A DNA stretch of 64,000 nt from Melanocharis versteri (lineage: Eukaryota; Chordata; Aves; Passeriformes; Melanocharitidae): assembly GCA_013397845.1 (NCBI GenBank), contig VZTG01010637.1:1353810-1417809 (forward strand), in the 5' to 3' direction. The position numbers and the translations under genes were made by a program. The notes beneath the pieces were generated by a model. It made no database searches. It worked only from the letters and a program-made list of their open reading frames with translations, and was not told the origin of the DNA. Below, piece after piece: positions 24,055 through 36,378 of this stretch. Each line of letters opens with the position of its first letter. Position 1 is the stretch's first letter.

Positions 24055-25177
24055 CAATTTAGGTTACAGCACAGCCTGCAACCACTGTGTGTTTTTGTAG
24101 GAAGAGTGACATCTACTCACCCAGTGTGTCTCAGTCTTGCCAAAAAGACTTATTTATTTTCCTTTTTCTCAAATGACACACAGCTCTTTTCACACAATTA
24201 TCTCTCTTGCTGTATAATATATATAATCAATATACACCATAGGGCAACAAGAAGTGGTGATAAAAAGAGGTTTAAAGAGAAAAACGAGCATTTCATAGCC
24301 TGAACTTACAATTAGGCTTTCCGAAGTGTCTAGATTTTGCTGCATGGACAGCATTATGACTTGATGAAAGGCCTGCACTAAAAGGCTTAAATTTATGTGT
24401 GGTAGTATTGCTTTACGATGAGCTTGATTTAGTAGGGGTTTGACCCATCAGACACAATACAGCAAAGGAACTTAGCATGCTTGATAGACAGAAACATTAC
24501 ACATTTGTTGCTGAACTTTGGAAAAGCTGAAATCATGTAACCAGCCTGGATTAAGGCAATGAAATGGACGAAGTCTTGGCAAACTGCAAGGAGGGCTTGA
24601 CTGGATTTTAGCATCTGGGTTACCTGCTGAAGCCGTGCAGAATCACTTTCTGATGTTGGTTTGTTTTCGGGTGGGGGGAAAGGAAGGAGGTATGGCTTTT
24701 TTTGACCCATGGCTTGTTGGCTAGGTGTAAACCCTGCAGTGAGCCCCATGGCAAAGTGAAGATGGAGCAGCTGGGTACATGTGCTGAGCTCTCTGGAGGA
24801 GGAAGGTCTGAATTAGGGTGAGGTACCTGGAGCTGGGCTGCATTTATGACCCTGGTGCTGCAGGACCCTGTCCCTCAGGTGCAGCCCGTGGACAGGCAGA
24901 TCTGCCCCACCCTGGGGATGGTGCAGGTGCCACCATGAGGGGGGATGGCTGAGGCAGGACAGTGCTACAAGAGGAGCTGCACCTCCTTGGCCCTGGCCTT
25001 GGTGCAAACACCATGGGTGTAGCCTGTGGGCAGGGAGCTGAGAAAATATGGGAAGGAATTTCAGAGCCCTGTCTGCTGGATTTAGCAGTGTTTTAGGTGC
25101 CCATGGGGAAAAGGAGACAATATGACCATTTGAGCTGATCATCCAGTTAAATGTTTAGCTTTGAGCAGCTCATGAGT

Positions 25178-25740
25178 AATCCTAGAATGGTTTGGGTTGG
25201 AAGAGACCTCAAAGACCATCTAGTTCTGACTCCCCCTGCCATGGGCAGGGACACCTTCCACTCTCTCAGGTTGCTCAGAGCCCCGTCCAACCTGGCCTTG
25301 GACACTTCCAGGAATGGGGCAGACAGCTTCTCTGGGCAACCTGTGCCAGGGCCTCACCACCCTCATGGTAATTTTTCCTAATGTCTAATCTAAACATCTC
25401 TATCTACATTTTCCTCATATCTAATTTAACCCTGCCCTCTGTCAGTTTGAAGCCATTCCTTCTTGTCCCATCAGTCCATGCCCTTGCCTAAAGTTCAGCT
25501 CTCTTGGAGCCCCTTTAGGTGCTGAAGATGCTATAAGGTTTCCCCGGATCTGTCTCTGCTCCAGTCTGAGAAGCCACATCTGTGTCACAGGTGTGCTCCA
25601 GCCTTCTGATCGCCTTCATGACCCTCATCTGGACCCACTCCAACAAGTCCACACCCTTCTTATGCTGTAGGTCCCAAAGCTGGACACAGTGCTTCACGGG
25701 GGTCTCATGAGAACACGTAGAGGGGGAGAATCACCTCCCT
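25178..25740 (-). mobile_element. CR1 LINE, 5'-truncated 3' end
   Basis: On the plus strand it begins with the reverse complement of the CR1 tail (CCTAGAATGGTTTGGGTTGG) and goes on with the typical antisense text around GAGACCTCAAAGACCATCTAG. The element is therefore inserted on the minus strand. On that strand 25697-25515 still reads as the C-terminal tail of the CR1 reverse-transcriptase protein (for example CVQLWDLQHKKGVDLLEWVQ), followed by the 3' untranslated part. Typical CR1 has a 3' microsatellite in place of a poly(A) tail, and here one degraded unit is visible. The copy lacks most of ORF2 and cannot be active. Confidence 0.92.
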
Positions 25741-28622
25741 TGAGAATTTGCTGCACTTAGGTGTCCCCAGTGCCACTAAGTGTGCTGCTGCAACCTGCCA
25801 TTTTTAGACAGCCTGCATGTGAAGGACATATTTACAGCCTGTGTTGCCAAACCCAATTGTTGCCCTTCCCAGACTGACTAAAGTTATTTGTAGTCACAGG
25901 TTCTGGTCCCACGTTTTATTTGGCTTTATGTAGTCAGTGTTATTTAGTCAGAAGAAAAGGTGATGTTTTCTGGCAGACACTGGAGGACCTGCTAGCTGGG
26001 TTGGACACTAACAGCACAGGAGGCTCTACAATTCTTAGCTTTAGTTTCTGAACTTTCTTGCCATTTAACAGCAATTTTTTTAAAATCAAAATAATGGTTG
26101 AATAGGTAATCAGTGGAATATGACCAAGAACAACATGGTGGAAAATCATTCTAAATTATTCTATTATTATCACAGTTGGTGTTATTGCACTGTTTCCTCT
26201 CCTTACAGTCCCCAAACAAGACCTACCTCTGCAGGAGCTCGCACGTGGGAGTGCAGGCAATTCATGCTTCTCCAGCAAAGGCTTGCTTTGCTGCAAGGGT
26301 CCTTGTGGCTTGGGAAAAAGGGGTGTGACAAAACTTGATGATTAAAAGGTGGTGGGAAATAATGCACAGGGACTGTTTTTAAGTTCAAACAAACAATCAA
26401 CCAACCAAGTACCATCATGTAAATTGCTTTCCCTTCTTTTCCTTCCCAGTGAAAACTTTTTTTGGAAAAAGCATCTAAGAAATTCTTTCAGGTTTCTAAA
26501 ACCTTGTACAAGACGAAACATCTGAAGCCCCAACCTTTCAGCTGGGTGTAACAGGACCCACACTGCTCAGTGGGGTTTAGTGCTGCAGCTGGGTCCCTGA
26601 GCTTCTTGAGATCAGTTTACTAAGGCTGGTTTTGGCAGATCGTACCAGTCTCCCAGTATGTCTTTTACATATTGCAAAACCATTCATCGTTCATTTGATA
26701 TTCACCAGCATCAGCTCAAACCCACTCTGTGAGTAGTTCTGAATTTCTGCATGTGTTTTAAATATGTTGGGTTTGCCAGGAGTGAGAAGAAGCAGCACTG
26801 GGGTGTTTTTCCTTCTCATTTTGAAATTTTTCTGCTGGTTTGCTTGCTCTAGCAGATCACAAGTAGATTTCTGTGCATTCAAACTGAAATGTAAGTCCCA
26901 ACTGGCCTTTCCTAGGTAATGGATAGTTTAATGAAACTGGATGAATGAAAGCATTTTTAATTAAATATGGCAAGTATAGTAAATAAAAGTTGCGTAGAAT
27001 AATCTCACTTGGCTGTGTGCATGCAGTCACAGCGGCAGTTAACAGATGATCTTTTTCACTTAAGGTTTTGTGGATTTCCTGTCGTTCTTCAGTCAATTCT
27101 GTTACTGACCAATTTGTCCCGCCCCCCCGCGTGTGAACCCACCTGCCCCTGGTAAGGGGTGGGGTGGGTGTGCTGGGAAAGCTCATAGGATCCTTGTTGG
27201 CTGCTCCGCCTCCCTTCCACTGCCTGTGCCTTTTCATCTTTGTAAGTGTATAAAGGGGAAAAAAATCCTATCTTGTTAGAGGCTGAGCTTGTCTGCTGGA
27301 AGAATGCCCATTTGCAGGTGAGAAATTGTCTGTCTCAGGACAAGGGAACTAATTGTTTGGCCCTGTCTGGCTCTAAGCACTCAGAGCAATCTGGGCTCTG
27401 CTCCTTCCTCTGGGAGATTACATTGCTTAATACATCAGAGTACCAGGAAGTTGGTTTCTTGCCCTGGGTATTCAATTTAAAATTTTCTTTAATTTAATCT
27501 CATTACTGAAGCTGGCAAGAGCAACAAAATATTTTTCAGAACAGCGGTTTACTTCATTCTCAGGATCCTCTCAGTAGCCTGGGACCCTGCGGGTCTCCAA
27601 GGGAATTGTCTGCAGGTGACAGCCAGGTTATAAAGGTTCTGATGGACTTCTTCCAGTTCCCTACAGAGTCCTCATCAGTTTGGCCTTCGAGAGTCCTGAC
27701 TGGTTCCTGTAGGGTGTTACAGCATGTATGACACATTTACATGTAATTACTTTGACCTTTCTAGGCCTAGTAAAACTTTGTCATGGAAGAAAGTGTGTAA
27801 AAATGTGAATATTTCTAAAATATGAGTAATTAGGGGGAGATGGGAAATGTATGTGTGTGAGGTGCTGTCTCAAACACCTGGTGACTCAAGCACCAGCCCT
27901 CGTGTGACCGAGGTGGAGATGAGGAATGGTCTCACACCAAAGCTCGTGACTGGGAGACAGAATACATGAGTTTTGCTGTGCCTTACACAGATTTATTTGG
28001 CGACCCTGTACAAATCACTTAACCTCCCTCTGCCCACAGCCCGTACAAGAAGGATGGTGTTTCCCTATCTCACAGAAGTGCTGGACACTTAATTCATTAG
28101 TGCTTATAAAGGGTTCTCAGGTCTTTTAGAGGAAAATGCTGCACGTCCATGAAGACTTAATGTTGATTCATGTGCAGATTCTGAGGTCTGGGCCTTGGCT
28201 CCCCAGTGCTGGGATAAAGACCGTGGCTGATGAGTTCATTTTTATCATGAACCTAAATCTTCTCTGTGCTATTCCAGGACTTGCATAAAAGAAATTCCCA
28301 AAGAATATTGAAAATAAATATTGAAATGTTTCTATTTTATGATAAATTGTATATGTTTACTTTAAAAAATATCTATAAAGGCTTCCCAATGCCTTTTGAA
28401 AGTGTCTTGACTCTATCTGCTGAGCCCTGTGCTGATTTTGAAGGGAGTTGAGTGAGATACTGAGAAAATAAGTATTTTTTTCAATCCATGCTTTATCTTC
28501 CTATGTTTTCTGGCTAGATTTAGAACTGTTCAGAGATTACAAAAAAGCATCATAGATAGTCAGATAAATGTTATCATATTCAGCATGGTGGGACATGTCA
28601 TTTTCCATTGGCATCATGTCAT

Positions 28623-28664
28623 AGGCCAGTGTAATATGTCACAAATATTTTATTGCACTGGCTT
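28623..28664 (+). ncRNA. Short hairpin carrying a miR-92-type seed (doubtful)
   Basis: Arms 28623-28636 and 28651-28664 pair over 14 positions with two G-U pairs and a 14-base loop. The 3' arm reads TATTGCACTGGC, and ATTGCAC is the seed shared by the miR-25/92/363/367 family. The remainder does not match the known family members that I recall. The stem is much shorter than a normal miRNA precursor, and flanking pairing needs a large bulge. I treat it as a curiosity. Confidence 0.08.
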
Positions 28665-29446
28665 CATCACGTAAATGAGATGAGATGGGTTGCAAATCAA
28701 ATTTTCCATACCTACCTTTAATATATACTAAACAAGCTAACAGCATAGGTCTGGCTAAAACACAGGGTGGCTGCAGCAGCAAAGATCTGGCCCCAAATGC
28801 TGCGACAGGTTATGAGGGACAGGCGGTTTAAGAGTTACCTCTTCCTGTGTGCCTTGCAATATCCTTTATTATCTACAATTAGAATTCTGTTTCAGTTCAA
28901 AGATAAGTGCTGGAACAGGCAGCCTGATGCAGATTTGGACAAGACAGGGCAGAGGTAGAAGTGCATTTGATAACAGTCCCTTGTTGCCTTTTGCTTTGTT
29001 AGGGCTGTAACTTCTCCCCTTCAGCCACACAAAGCATGGCAGACCTGCTCTCTTCCAATCTCTTGGCTTCAGTCCACGTTTCTAGGAGGAACTCCTCTTG
29101 TCTACCAGTAATGCCTTGGAAGAGAATAGGTTTCAACCATTATCAGATTAATTTGAAACCTTGAAAAGAAATGAAGAGCTGTTAGCTTCACGTGGAAATC
29201 AATATCTGCTCAGCAGAAGTCAAGGTACACAGGGAGAAATGCCCTCTGCTTCAAACGCTGAATTGCTGCAGTTTGCTGCGTGATGAGCTTGGGTAACTCA
29301 GTGTGAAGACATCACTCAGTCATACTTATTTGGAAGAGTTGCTGTTGAGGAATAGCAATGAAGCCAAAATAATTACCACAATTAAATACATTAGCATTTA
29401 CTTCAGCAACCCAGTTTAATCTTAATTTACAGTAAAGCTTCATATC

Positions 29447-29461
29447 TAATTATGATAATTA
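29447..29461. promoter_or_regulatory. Homeodomain-type palindrome in an ATTA-rich block
   Basis: TAATTAT, G, ATAATTA is a perfect inverted repeat. It lies inside a stretch (29370-29480) with many TAAT/ATTA cores. This is consistent with a homeodomain-bound enhancer, but AT-rich sequence also produces such sites by chance. Confidence 0.2.
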
Positions 29462-29805
29462 AGTAATTTGGTAATTGTAGGTTGAAATAAGTTTGTAATA
29501 GAAATGTTATAAACTTCTTTGGGTGGCTGAGATTGCTATTACATTTCATTTGGGGTGGAAAAGGAGAGGCACATCACTTGTGCAAGGGTGAAATACAGAT
29601 TATTCTCTACAGAAATTCTGAGCTCAAGCTAGAGAGAACTGTAGAAATGCTATCTATACATTGAAAATATTGATTTCTAAACATCGATGTAGGATTCCTT
29701 AAAATAAAAAAAATCTGTCCTGAAAAATATGATAATTTGGGGCTCTTGTGTTTGCAGCATTCAGAGGAGGAAAACTTACCCAGAACAACACTGAGAAACC
29801 TTAGA

Positions 29806-29865
29806 TTGGGTAGAAAGGGAAAAGGTGGAGGAGGGAGAGAGGGAAGGGGTCAAAAGGAAGGTGAT
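29806..29865. repeat. Purine-rich (GGA/GGGA) tract
   Basis: Nearly pure A/G on the plus strand with several GGG runs. Only low-complexity sequence is inferred. Confidence 0.6.
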
Positions 29866-32102
29866 TACATGGCCACCAGGAAAATATGTTCTCGGGGTAC
29901 GAATTTTGCTATCCTGGCACAACTGCTGAAGCTGGGAAGGATGTTTTTACAGGAGATGACTGCACAGCCTTCCTTAAACTTGGCCTTGGGCTTCCATTGT
30001 AATGCAATCCCATGGATATGGAAATCTCATGGTAGTGCTGCTGTCTTGAACATAAAATCTAAGACGATGCTGTGAACAAGTAGATAAAAGGGACACATGA
30101 TTTATTTGCTGCTTGCTTCAAGAGGGAGTATTTCAGCCTCCAGTTAGCACACAAGGACTGCTGGTGGCTGCCTGGCTGCAGAGAGTTCCCCTCCATCTCC
30201 TACAGAGTGAATGCTTGTGGCTGGTGATCTTAGCAGTTTGTCACTGCAGGAAAGCTTTGAAACATCCTTTTTTTTTTTTTTCCTTAATACAATAGATATT
30301 ATCAGACTTCTGTTGTATGTGCTATTCTACCTTTGCTGCATTTTCACAAATGTGTCCATGCAAACTGTAATTTGGTAGAGTTCTCTCAGCATTTCAGCAG
30401 GTTGTTGTGTCTCTATAAAATAGTCAACTGCATGGGAATTGTTCACCTTCCCCTATGTAATGCTCGTTGGTAAAGAAACTCACAATTATATATTTCTAAA
30501 GGGTTTATTTTTGTTTAAAAACTTTTTTTTTTTGAATGATCAGAATACATTCTTCTCTCAGAGTTTCTTATACCACAATTCGAATCATTGTGCAATATCT
30601 TCCAAATTCTTTGTTATTAATTTTGCATTGAGGCTCTAATCCAAATATAAAGGATAATTTTTAACTGGGTTATAATTCAGAAGATATTACCTACAAGTGG
30701 GGATGGGACCTTTTCTGGGACCTTCATTAAAAGAACATTATTCTCATCATTCCCAACCATAACCTGCAGATCAGCCACATTTGTGTGCAATGTGCTAGGC
30801 AGAAAAACACCTTTTTGTTTTGTCAAGAAACATTAGCAGTGAGCACAGTGCTTCCAGAATGCTCTAGGCACTGTGGGGATATGGGAGGGTTGATCTGGAT
30901 CTGATTGGGTCCAGACCAGGATTCTGAATATTTGGGGACTCTGGAGAAAGCACAGAAATTCTGCCTGGATGAAAATTTCTGGTGAAGGAAAAGGAAGACC
31001 ATCCAGGGAATTCTGCATGTCAGGAAGTGTCTCACTGAGCTGCAAATGGTGTTTTCAGTCATAACATGAAAGATATTTGATGGTTCCAGAAGGATTTTGG
31101 GAGTTGCCAGTGGCCTGCCTTCCAGAGCAACTTGGGTATTGCATTATGCTGTTGTTGGTTGTGCATTATTTGTCATTGTCCTAAGCAAATCCAATCCAGT
31201 GTAGATGCAGGATCTCAAGCATGGGGAGGAGGACAAAGGCAGAGTCTGTTTGCTCTCTTTACTTTAACAGGGTTTGAGTGGTGGGCATGGTTGGCAAGCC
31301 CACAACAGAGGAAGGCTCTTAGACCCACTTCTGTCAGGGCAGGGAGGGTGTGGGTGTGCGCCCGGGATGCGCTCCCAGCTGTGGGACAGTGCAGGGAGGG
31401 GCAGGCAAAGGAGGGCAGAGCTCACCTGGGGTGGGACAGAGGAGGTGTGCGAGAGAGGAGGGAGGGAGAGCTGCCTGTGGCAAGGCTCTGAAGCTGAACA
31501 CAGGGCTGCGGTGAAAGGGGGAACAGGGTGTGTTTGATTCCCTTGAGAAAATGCTTTTATTTTTTTAATGTTTCTTTTGTTTGACAAGTCAGGTCATGTA
31601 TGCTGATACTCAGGTGTAAGGAGCTTGCATGCTTGTGTTGTTCTTGGAAGGATCAGACCTGTGAGAGTGGAGGCAAAGTGCATTTTGACTGGAAAAATGG
31701 AACCCTGTTTTCATTTTTACCGTTTCTCCATTGTTTTTCCCTTCCCCAAATAAGTGTCTCCTCCTTATTCCTGTCTCACTCCACTGTGTGCAGTCAGACA
31801 CTGGGGTTTAGAATATCTGTTTAAAAGCAAAAGTGGTTTTAGTTTATATATTTTTGGTAAGCATGATGTGTTGAGCAGTAGAAAGCATAAATAGAAATGT
31901 CCAGACCTGTACCACTTCTCCTTTATCCCAGTGTTACCAACAATAGGGAGATAACTATTTTGGGAGGCATAAGAGAATGGAAACCCCTTCAGCTGCTCCC
32001 CAGGCCACAGTCTCACCATGTGCTGTCAGCATCATCCCATTCAGACCGGGTTCCTTAGTCATTTGGATGGGAAAGGGAGACAGGCTTCATCTTTTGTAAT
32101 TA

Positions 32103-32331
32103 GGTTGGATATTAGAAAAATGTTCTTTTCCCAGAGGCCAGTGAGCACTGGAGCAGGGTCCCCAGGGAAGTGGTCACAGCCCCAAGTCTGACAGAGTTCA
32201 AGAAAAGTTGGTACAAGGCTCTCAGGCACACGGTGTGACTCTTGGGGATGGTCCTGTGCAGGGCCAGGAGTTGAACTCAATGATCCTTGTGGGTCCCTTC
32301 CAGCTCAGCATATTGTATGATGCTGTAATTA
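32103..32331 (+). mobile_element. CR1 LINE, short 3' end
   Basis: In the plus direction it reads GGTTGGATATTAGAAAAATG, then GTTCTTTTCCCAGAGG, and later CAGGGCCAGGAGTTGAACTC, TGATCCTTGTGGGTCCCTTC and TATTGTATGATGCTG. These match the conserved blocks of an avian CR1 3' end, including the degraded 8-bp terminal repeat. The copy is heavily 5'-truncated, contains only the last part of the element, and is inactive. Confidence 0.9.
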
Positions 32332-35300
32332 AACAGTGGAACCCCTTCTATTAATAGACTTTGCTCAACCACTTTTCCTCCAACATTAATGCTGCATTTA
32401 ATGTAACGTCCTTTTTTCCTGTGAAGTAGCCGTGTGGCAGCACATGACCGTGTGGAACTTGGACACCCCGTGGTCTGGGGGCAAGCGTGAGGATCTGCCC
32501 CCCTGGCTGCCTTGCTGGGGAAGCAAAGCAGCTGCAGGTGAGGGTCTGTGCCGTGCAGAAGCCGGGGGCAAGGCCAGGTACTGTGTTTTAAAGTGAGGTG
32601 CTGTGTAGCACTGTTGTTTCTCATCAGGCTGCAGGATGGTTAGTCAGGACCGAGAATGAGCCCCCAACACACGATCTCTTGGAAACAGTGACATGGAAAC
32701 CCTGGCAGCAATCTGTTATGGGTGAGGCCCTGGGAATGGTATGAATAGCAGTTCAAGAAGATGCTCAGTGCAGAATTTAATCAGCTTAGATGGATTTGTT
32801 ACTGGAGATAGCAGGAAAAGATAGGTCCTTGCAAGGTTTTATTTGTTCTTGGGTGTGAGTGAGTGTTAAACTTCCAAGATCCTCCTTTTTGTTTGACTTC
32901 AGCTTGAATGTTTGGCTCCATTTGTTTTTGAGTAGCTAGAGTGTTTGGAAGCTTAGGGTGGATAGAGAGAGATAGACTACAGCTGGTAATAATAGTAGAG
33001 CCTTTTATGCTGTCAGTTTAACAGTTGTAAAACAATTAGGGAGAATTATGTTAATAGCAGGCTTTGTTCACACTTTCCTTGCCCGATTTTCTTTTTTTTC
33101 CTGTGACGTTCCTTTCCTACCATGGTCTGAGAGCACGTAAACAGTAGAGCTCTGTGTGTTTGTATTGTGTATGGTCAGTGTTATCCATTAAACCATGGCT
33201 GGATGTAGATCTTCTAAAATTTTCACAAATCAATTTTCCAGTGCTTTGGCTATTGCATTTTAATGTGGCTGCTCCTAAACAAACAAAATCATGTTTTCAG
33301 GAAGCTAAGACGGGATAAGGAGTGATTTGTATGGGAAATGGTGGCTGATTTGCTCGGACTGCTGCAGCTGTTTCCTTCTGTGATACGAACAAAACCCCTT
33401 CAAATCGATCGGATCCATGTTGGCTGGGCGCTGCTACCCACGCAGAGGGGCAGCCGAGCCTGTCCCCGCCCCGGTGGGAACGCACTTGTGCCAAGGCAGG
33501 CTGACCCACGCTGAGATGCTGCTTTGTCTTGCTCAGCTCCTCCCAGTTCTAGGCTACGGATTAGTGCTGCCCATGAGTACTGAGACTAATCTGGATGATG
33601 TCTCTCTTGCAGATAATGCAGCTCACGTGAAGGGCATCTCTTGCTGCTCTGCCGTACCACATCATAGCGTGGTTTGCCTTCACTTCTCTCCCTTCCCACA
33701 CCCAAGGCTCCTGCAGCCTTGGCACCTTCTTGTCTACCCAGACAGCCTCACCCCTGCTCAAGACTCTTCCTGGTGTTGATGACATGGGAAGGGCTTAGCA
33801 CTGTACAACAACAATGATCTGAAATGAAGGAAGTAAATGCGTTTCTAACTTTCCCAGTCAAAAACTGGAATGATTACGCTGAAATCAAGAGCATCATAAA
33901 TTAGTTTTTGTCACCTGGTTCCCAAGGGAGGGAACAGATATGAAAATCTTCACACTTAATTCTTCCCTCCCCCCAAAATAACACGTACGTGTAGATGCTC
34001 CTTTAAGGAAGGCTTCCCAAACTCCATCTACCTTGACAGCTGTCACTTGGCACTTGTAGCTGTCATGGCAGCGTGTAGTTTTTCATGAATTACCAGCACT
34101 GGTGGATTTTTCTCTTTATCTGCCCTCAGCCCGTCAGGCAGGGCTTTCATAATGGCTTCTGGCACCTCGTTGGGGAGATCGGGGCCACTGAATCGCGCCC
34201 GCAGCTCCCCCGCCTTGCTGGGCACCTCTGTTTACTGATGTGCCTTTTCCTGTAAATATTACAAGCAGTACTCATGGAAGGGATGTGTGGGAATGGAATG
34301 GCTTCACCTTGTAACAGTTAGCTGGGGTGGCAGCTCTGCCTTGACTGATAATCCGCGAGTCCTCGCGTTCCGGTTACTTCGCTAAATAACATGTAGACAT
34401 CCCACTCTGAAGGCTTGTATATGATAGTTAATTAGACAACATTTAATTTGGCTTAACATTTGTGTCAGTTTTGTGGAAGTGAGCCTCCATAATTAGGGAA
34501 TACAGATCAGATTTCTGTCAGACTTATAACCTCTCACTCTAATTTAATGCTCGCTCCTCCAGTGCCGTGTCACACTGGGTGTGCAGGATTACCCCTCCCC
34601 ACCCCATCTTTTCTGCTTGACTAGTAAGAAAGTTGCCCATTTAACACAACTGACAGCAAATGGGATTGTTCATGGAGATGTAAGGGCAGGAACTGAGCTG
34701 GACCTGTTTCTGAGAAGTTGAGCTGGTCCTGCAATTTGTCTGTGGTGTTCTGAAACTGGTGGAAGTGTTTGGGCATTTGCAGCATTCTCAGGAAATACTG
34801 AATGGAGTATCTGAGTTCATGCTCAATTTGTGGGTCAAGATATGATGTAATTGCAAGTTGTACCATGAAAATACATAATAATAACTCAGTGGTACACGGT
34901 GTTCAGATTTTAATCAACAGCTGCTTTCTGCCCAGTAACCTCGATGCTGGGCAGCACATATAAAGGAGTGAACACAAATACCTTGTGAATTTACTGTTAT
35001 GAAAGGTTACTTCTTATATTTTGCAGGCGCTCCTTCAGGCTGAGTTTTGTGTGCGTTTGAGGCCATACTGTGGTTTCCAAAGACCTGAACTTTCCCCAAA
35101 TGCAGATATCAATTTTGGTCTCTTAGTGAGCAGGGATCATAATGGCTTCACTGGGGTGTAAATGGCTGGTGTAAATCTGCTACACAGATTTATTAAGTGA
35201 AACTCTAGACTTATATATGGTCATTCTTGTCTTATCTGTAAATCCTTGAGACCATGCTTTGCATGGAAATCAACATTATGTCATTTTAGTCACAGAACAT

Positions 35301-36238
35301 TTCCCTTTTGTAGTAAATTATGTCATGTGTCATTTGGAAAGTGATACTCTGCCAATTTCATTTAGGGGGAGGAGGGGAGTAATGTCAAGTTATTTTTATT
35401 CAGAGACCAGAGTAAAAACAAGCAGAATAATAATTGTAAATGAAATAATTTGTCTTTATAATGCAATGTTGTATAGCAGGGTTGCATAGCATACGCCTGT
35501 GGATAGCACTGAAAAGAAGGGGTTGTATATTGTCACATGTCCAGCAATAAATGCTTGCAGGCTGAAGAGATGTGCACTGCATGCTCTAGATAGGAATCCT
35601 CCCAATATTGAAACTTGGAATTTAGTGGGAGATGGAATATCACATATGTGGGAAAGGAAGGAGTTCAACAACACTGCTCTGAGCTTAAATTACTTGGATG
35701 TGTAATGCGTTGTATTTTGTATATAAACACATTGCTAATGAGAGGAGTTTAACTGCAGTGCCAGTACCACTCTGGCGTCCTTCCTGGAGAGTCGTACTCA
35801 GTTCCCTGATGGGTTCCAGAGCTGCAGAGCTCAGTGTGCTGCTGGGAGCAGTAGCCTGGACCAGGTGTTTGGGAGCGGGGAGAAAACCTCACAGTGCTCT
35901 GACTTGGAGTGTAGTCTGAGTCTTGTGGTAGCAGTGAGTGCATTCAAAAAAACCTCTTCCTCTTGCTGAGACTTGCTTGTTTATTTGATGCAGAATGTGT
36001 GCAGGTGTCTTTTTGTGTGCATGAAGGTATTCTCTGTGAAACAGAAGAATGTTGCTGTAATAATTTTTGTTTTGCAGAATCCTTCCCTGAGAAAGATACT
36101 ACACAGGCTTTAAAATGTTACAGTCTCTGGCACCATGCGTAGGATCCCTCATGTATCAAATACAGTTCATGGCAAAGCTGAAGAAGTCAGTGTCCTATTG
36201 AAAGGGCCTTCATGTCCTGTCTTTTCTTTGTTCAACAG
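32332..36238. other. Presumed intron, no recognised gene
   Basis: GC-richer parts lie at about 32440-32580 and 33410-33520. A frame open from a good acceptor (CTCTCTTGCAG, AG at 33611-33612) to TGA at about 33777 is probably chance, since it has no known domain. An AT-rich block at 34390-34550 holds several ATTA cores. Nothing else was recognised. Confidence 0.35.
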
Positions 36239-36378
36239 GGAGCAAAGTTTGTCGTGGTGAGACACCAGACCTTTGTCGAGGCTCGGGTAACCTCTCAGTG
36301 TGCACGGTGCCAGCAAAGGGGCCCTGCCAGCCCTTGTAGAGGGCGTTGAGACTTCAGCCAGCAGTGACTTTCCAGAAG
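36239..36378 (+). other. Candidate 140-bp exon with strong splice sites, coding status unclear
   Basis: The acceptor is strong (CTTTTCTTTGTTCAACAG, AG at 36237-36238), and the donor is strong too (CCAGAAG then GTGAGG, GT at 36379-36380). No frame is open across all 140 bases. In phase 1, matching the leader exon, it reads 33 codons with four cysteines and an Asn-Leu-Ser glycosylation motif, then stops. In phase 0 it also stops before the donor. It could therefore be a noncoding or nonsense-inducing exon, a terminal exon in a shortened transcript, or chance. Confidence 0.2.

Larger units (their letters stand above)
21868..25177. other. Presumed intron, no recognised gene
   Basis: GC is moderate at 21870-22430 and again at about 24780-25100, where minus-strand open frames look like chance products of GC-rich sequence. 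A G/T-rich low-complexity stretch lies at 23185-23282, and a perfect hairpin at 24031-24054. No RNA gene was seen. Confidence 0.35.
25741..32102. other. Presumed intron, no recognised gene
   Basis: Mostly AT-rich. Local features are a C/G-rich run at about 27119-27175, a homeodomain palindrome at 29447-29461, a purine-rich tract at about 29806-29865, an imperfect hairpin at 28623-28664, and a GC-rich purine-skewed stretch at about 31260-31500. Short T tracts occur near 30270 and 30523. No open frame shows a known domain. Confidence 0.35.

Noticed and set aside
24813..25142. 109-codon minus-strand frame, His/Pro-rich
   Set aside because: Explained by GC-rich sequence; no domain recognised.
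30575..30595. TTCGAATC resembling a tRNA B box
   Set aside because: No matching A box or cloverleaf could be made around it.
33417..33779. 120-codon plus-strand frame with an internal acceptor-like site
   Set aside because: The acceptor at 33611-33612 is fair and in phase 1, but the sequence has no recognised domain and no nearby poly(A) signal that I noted.
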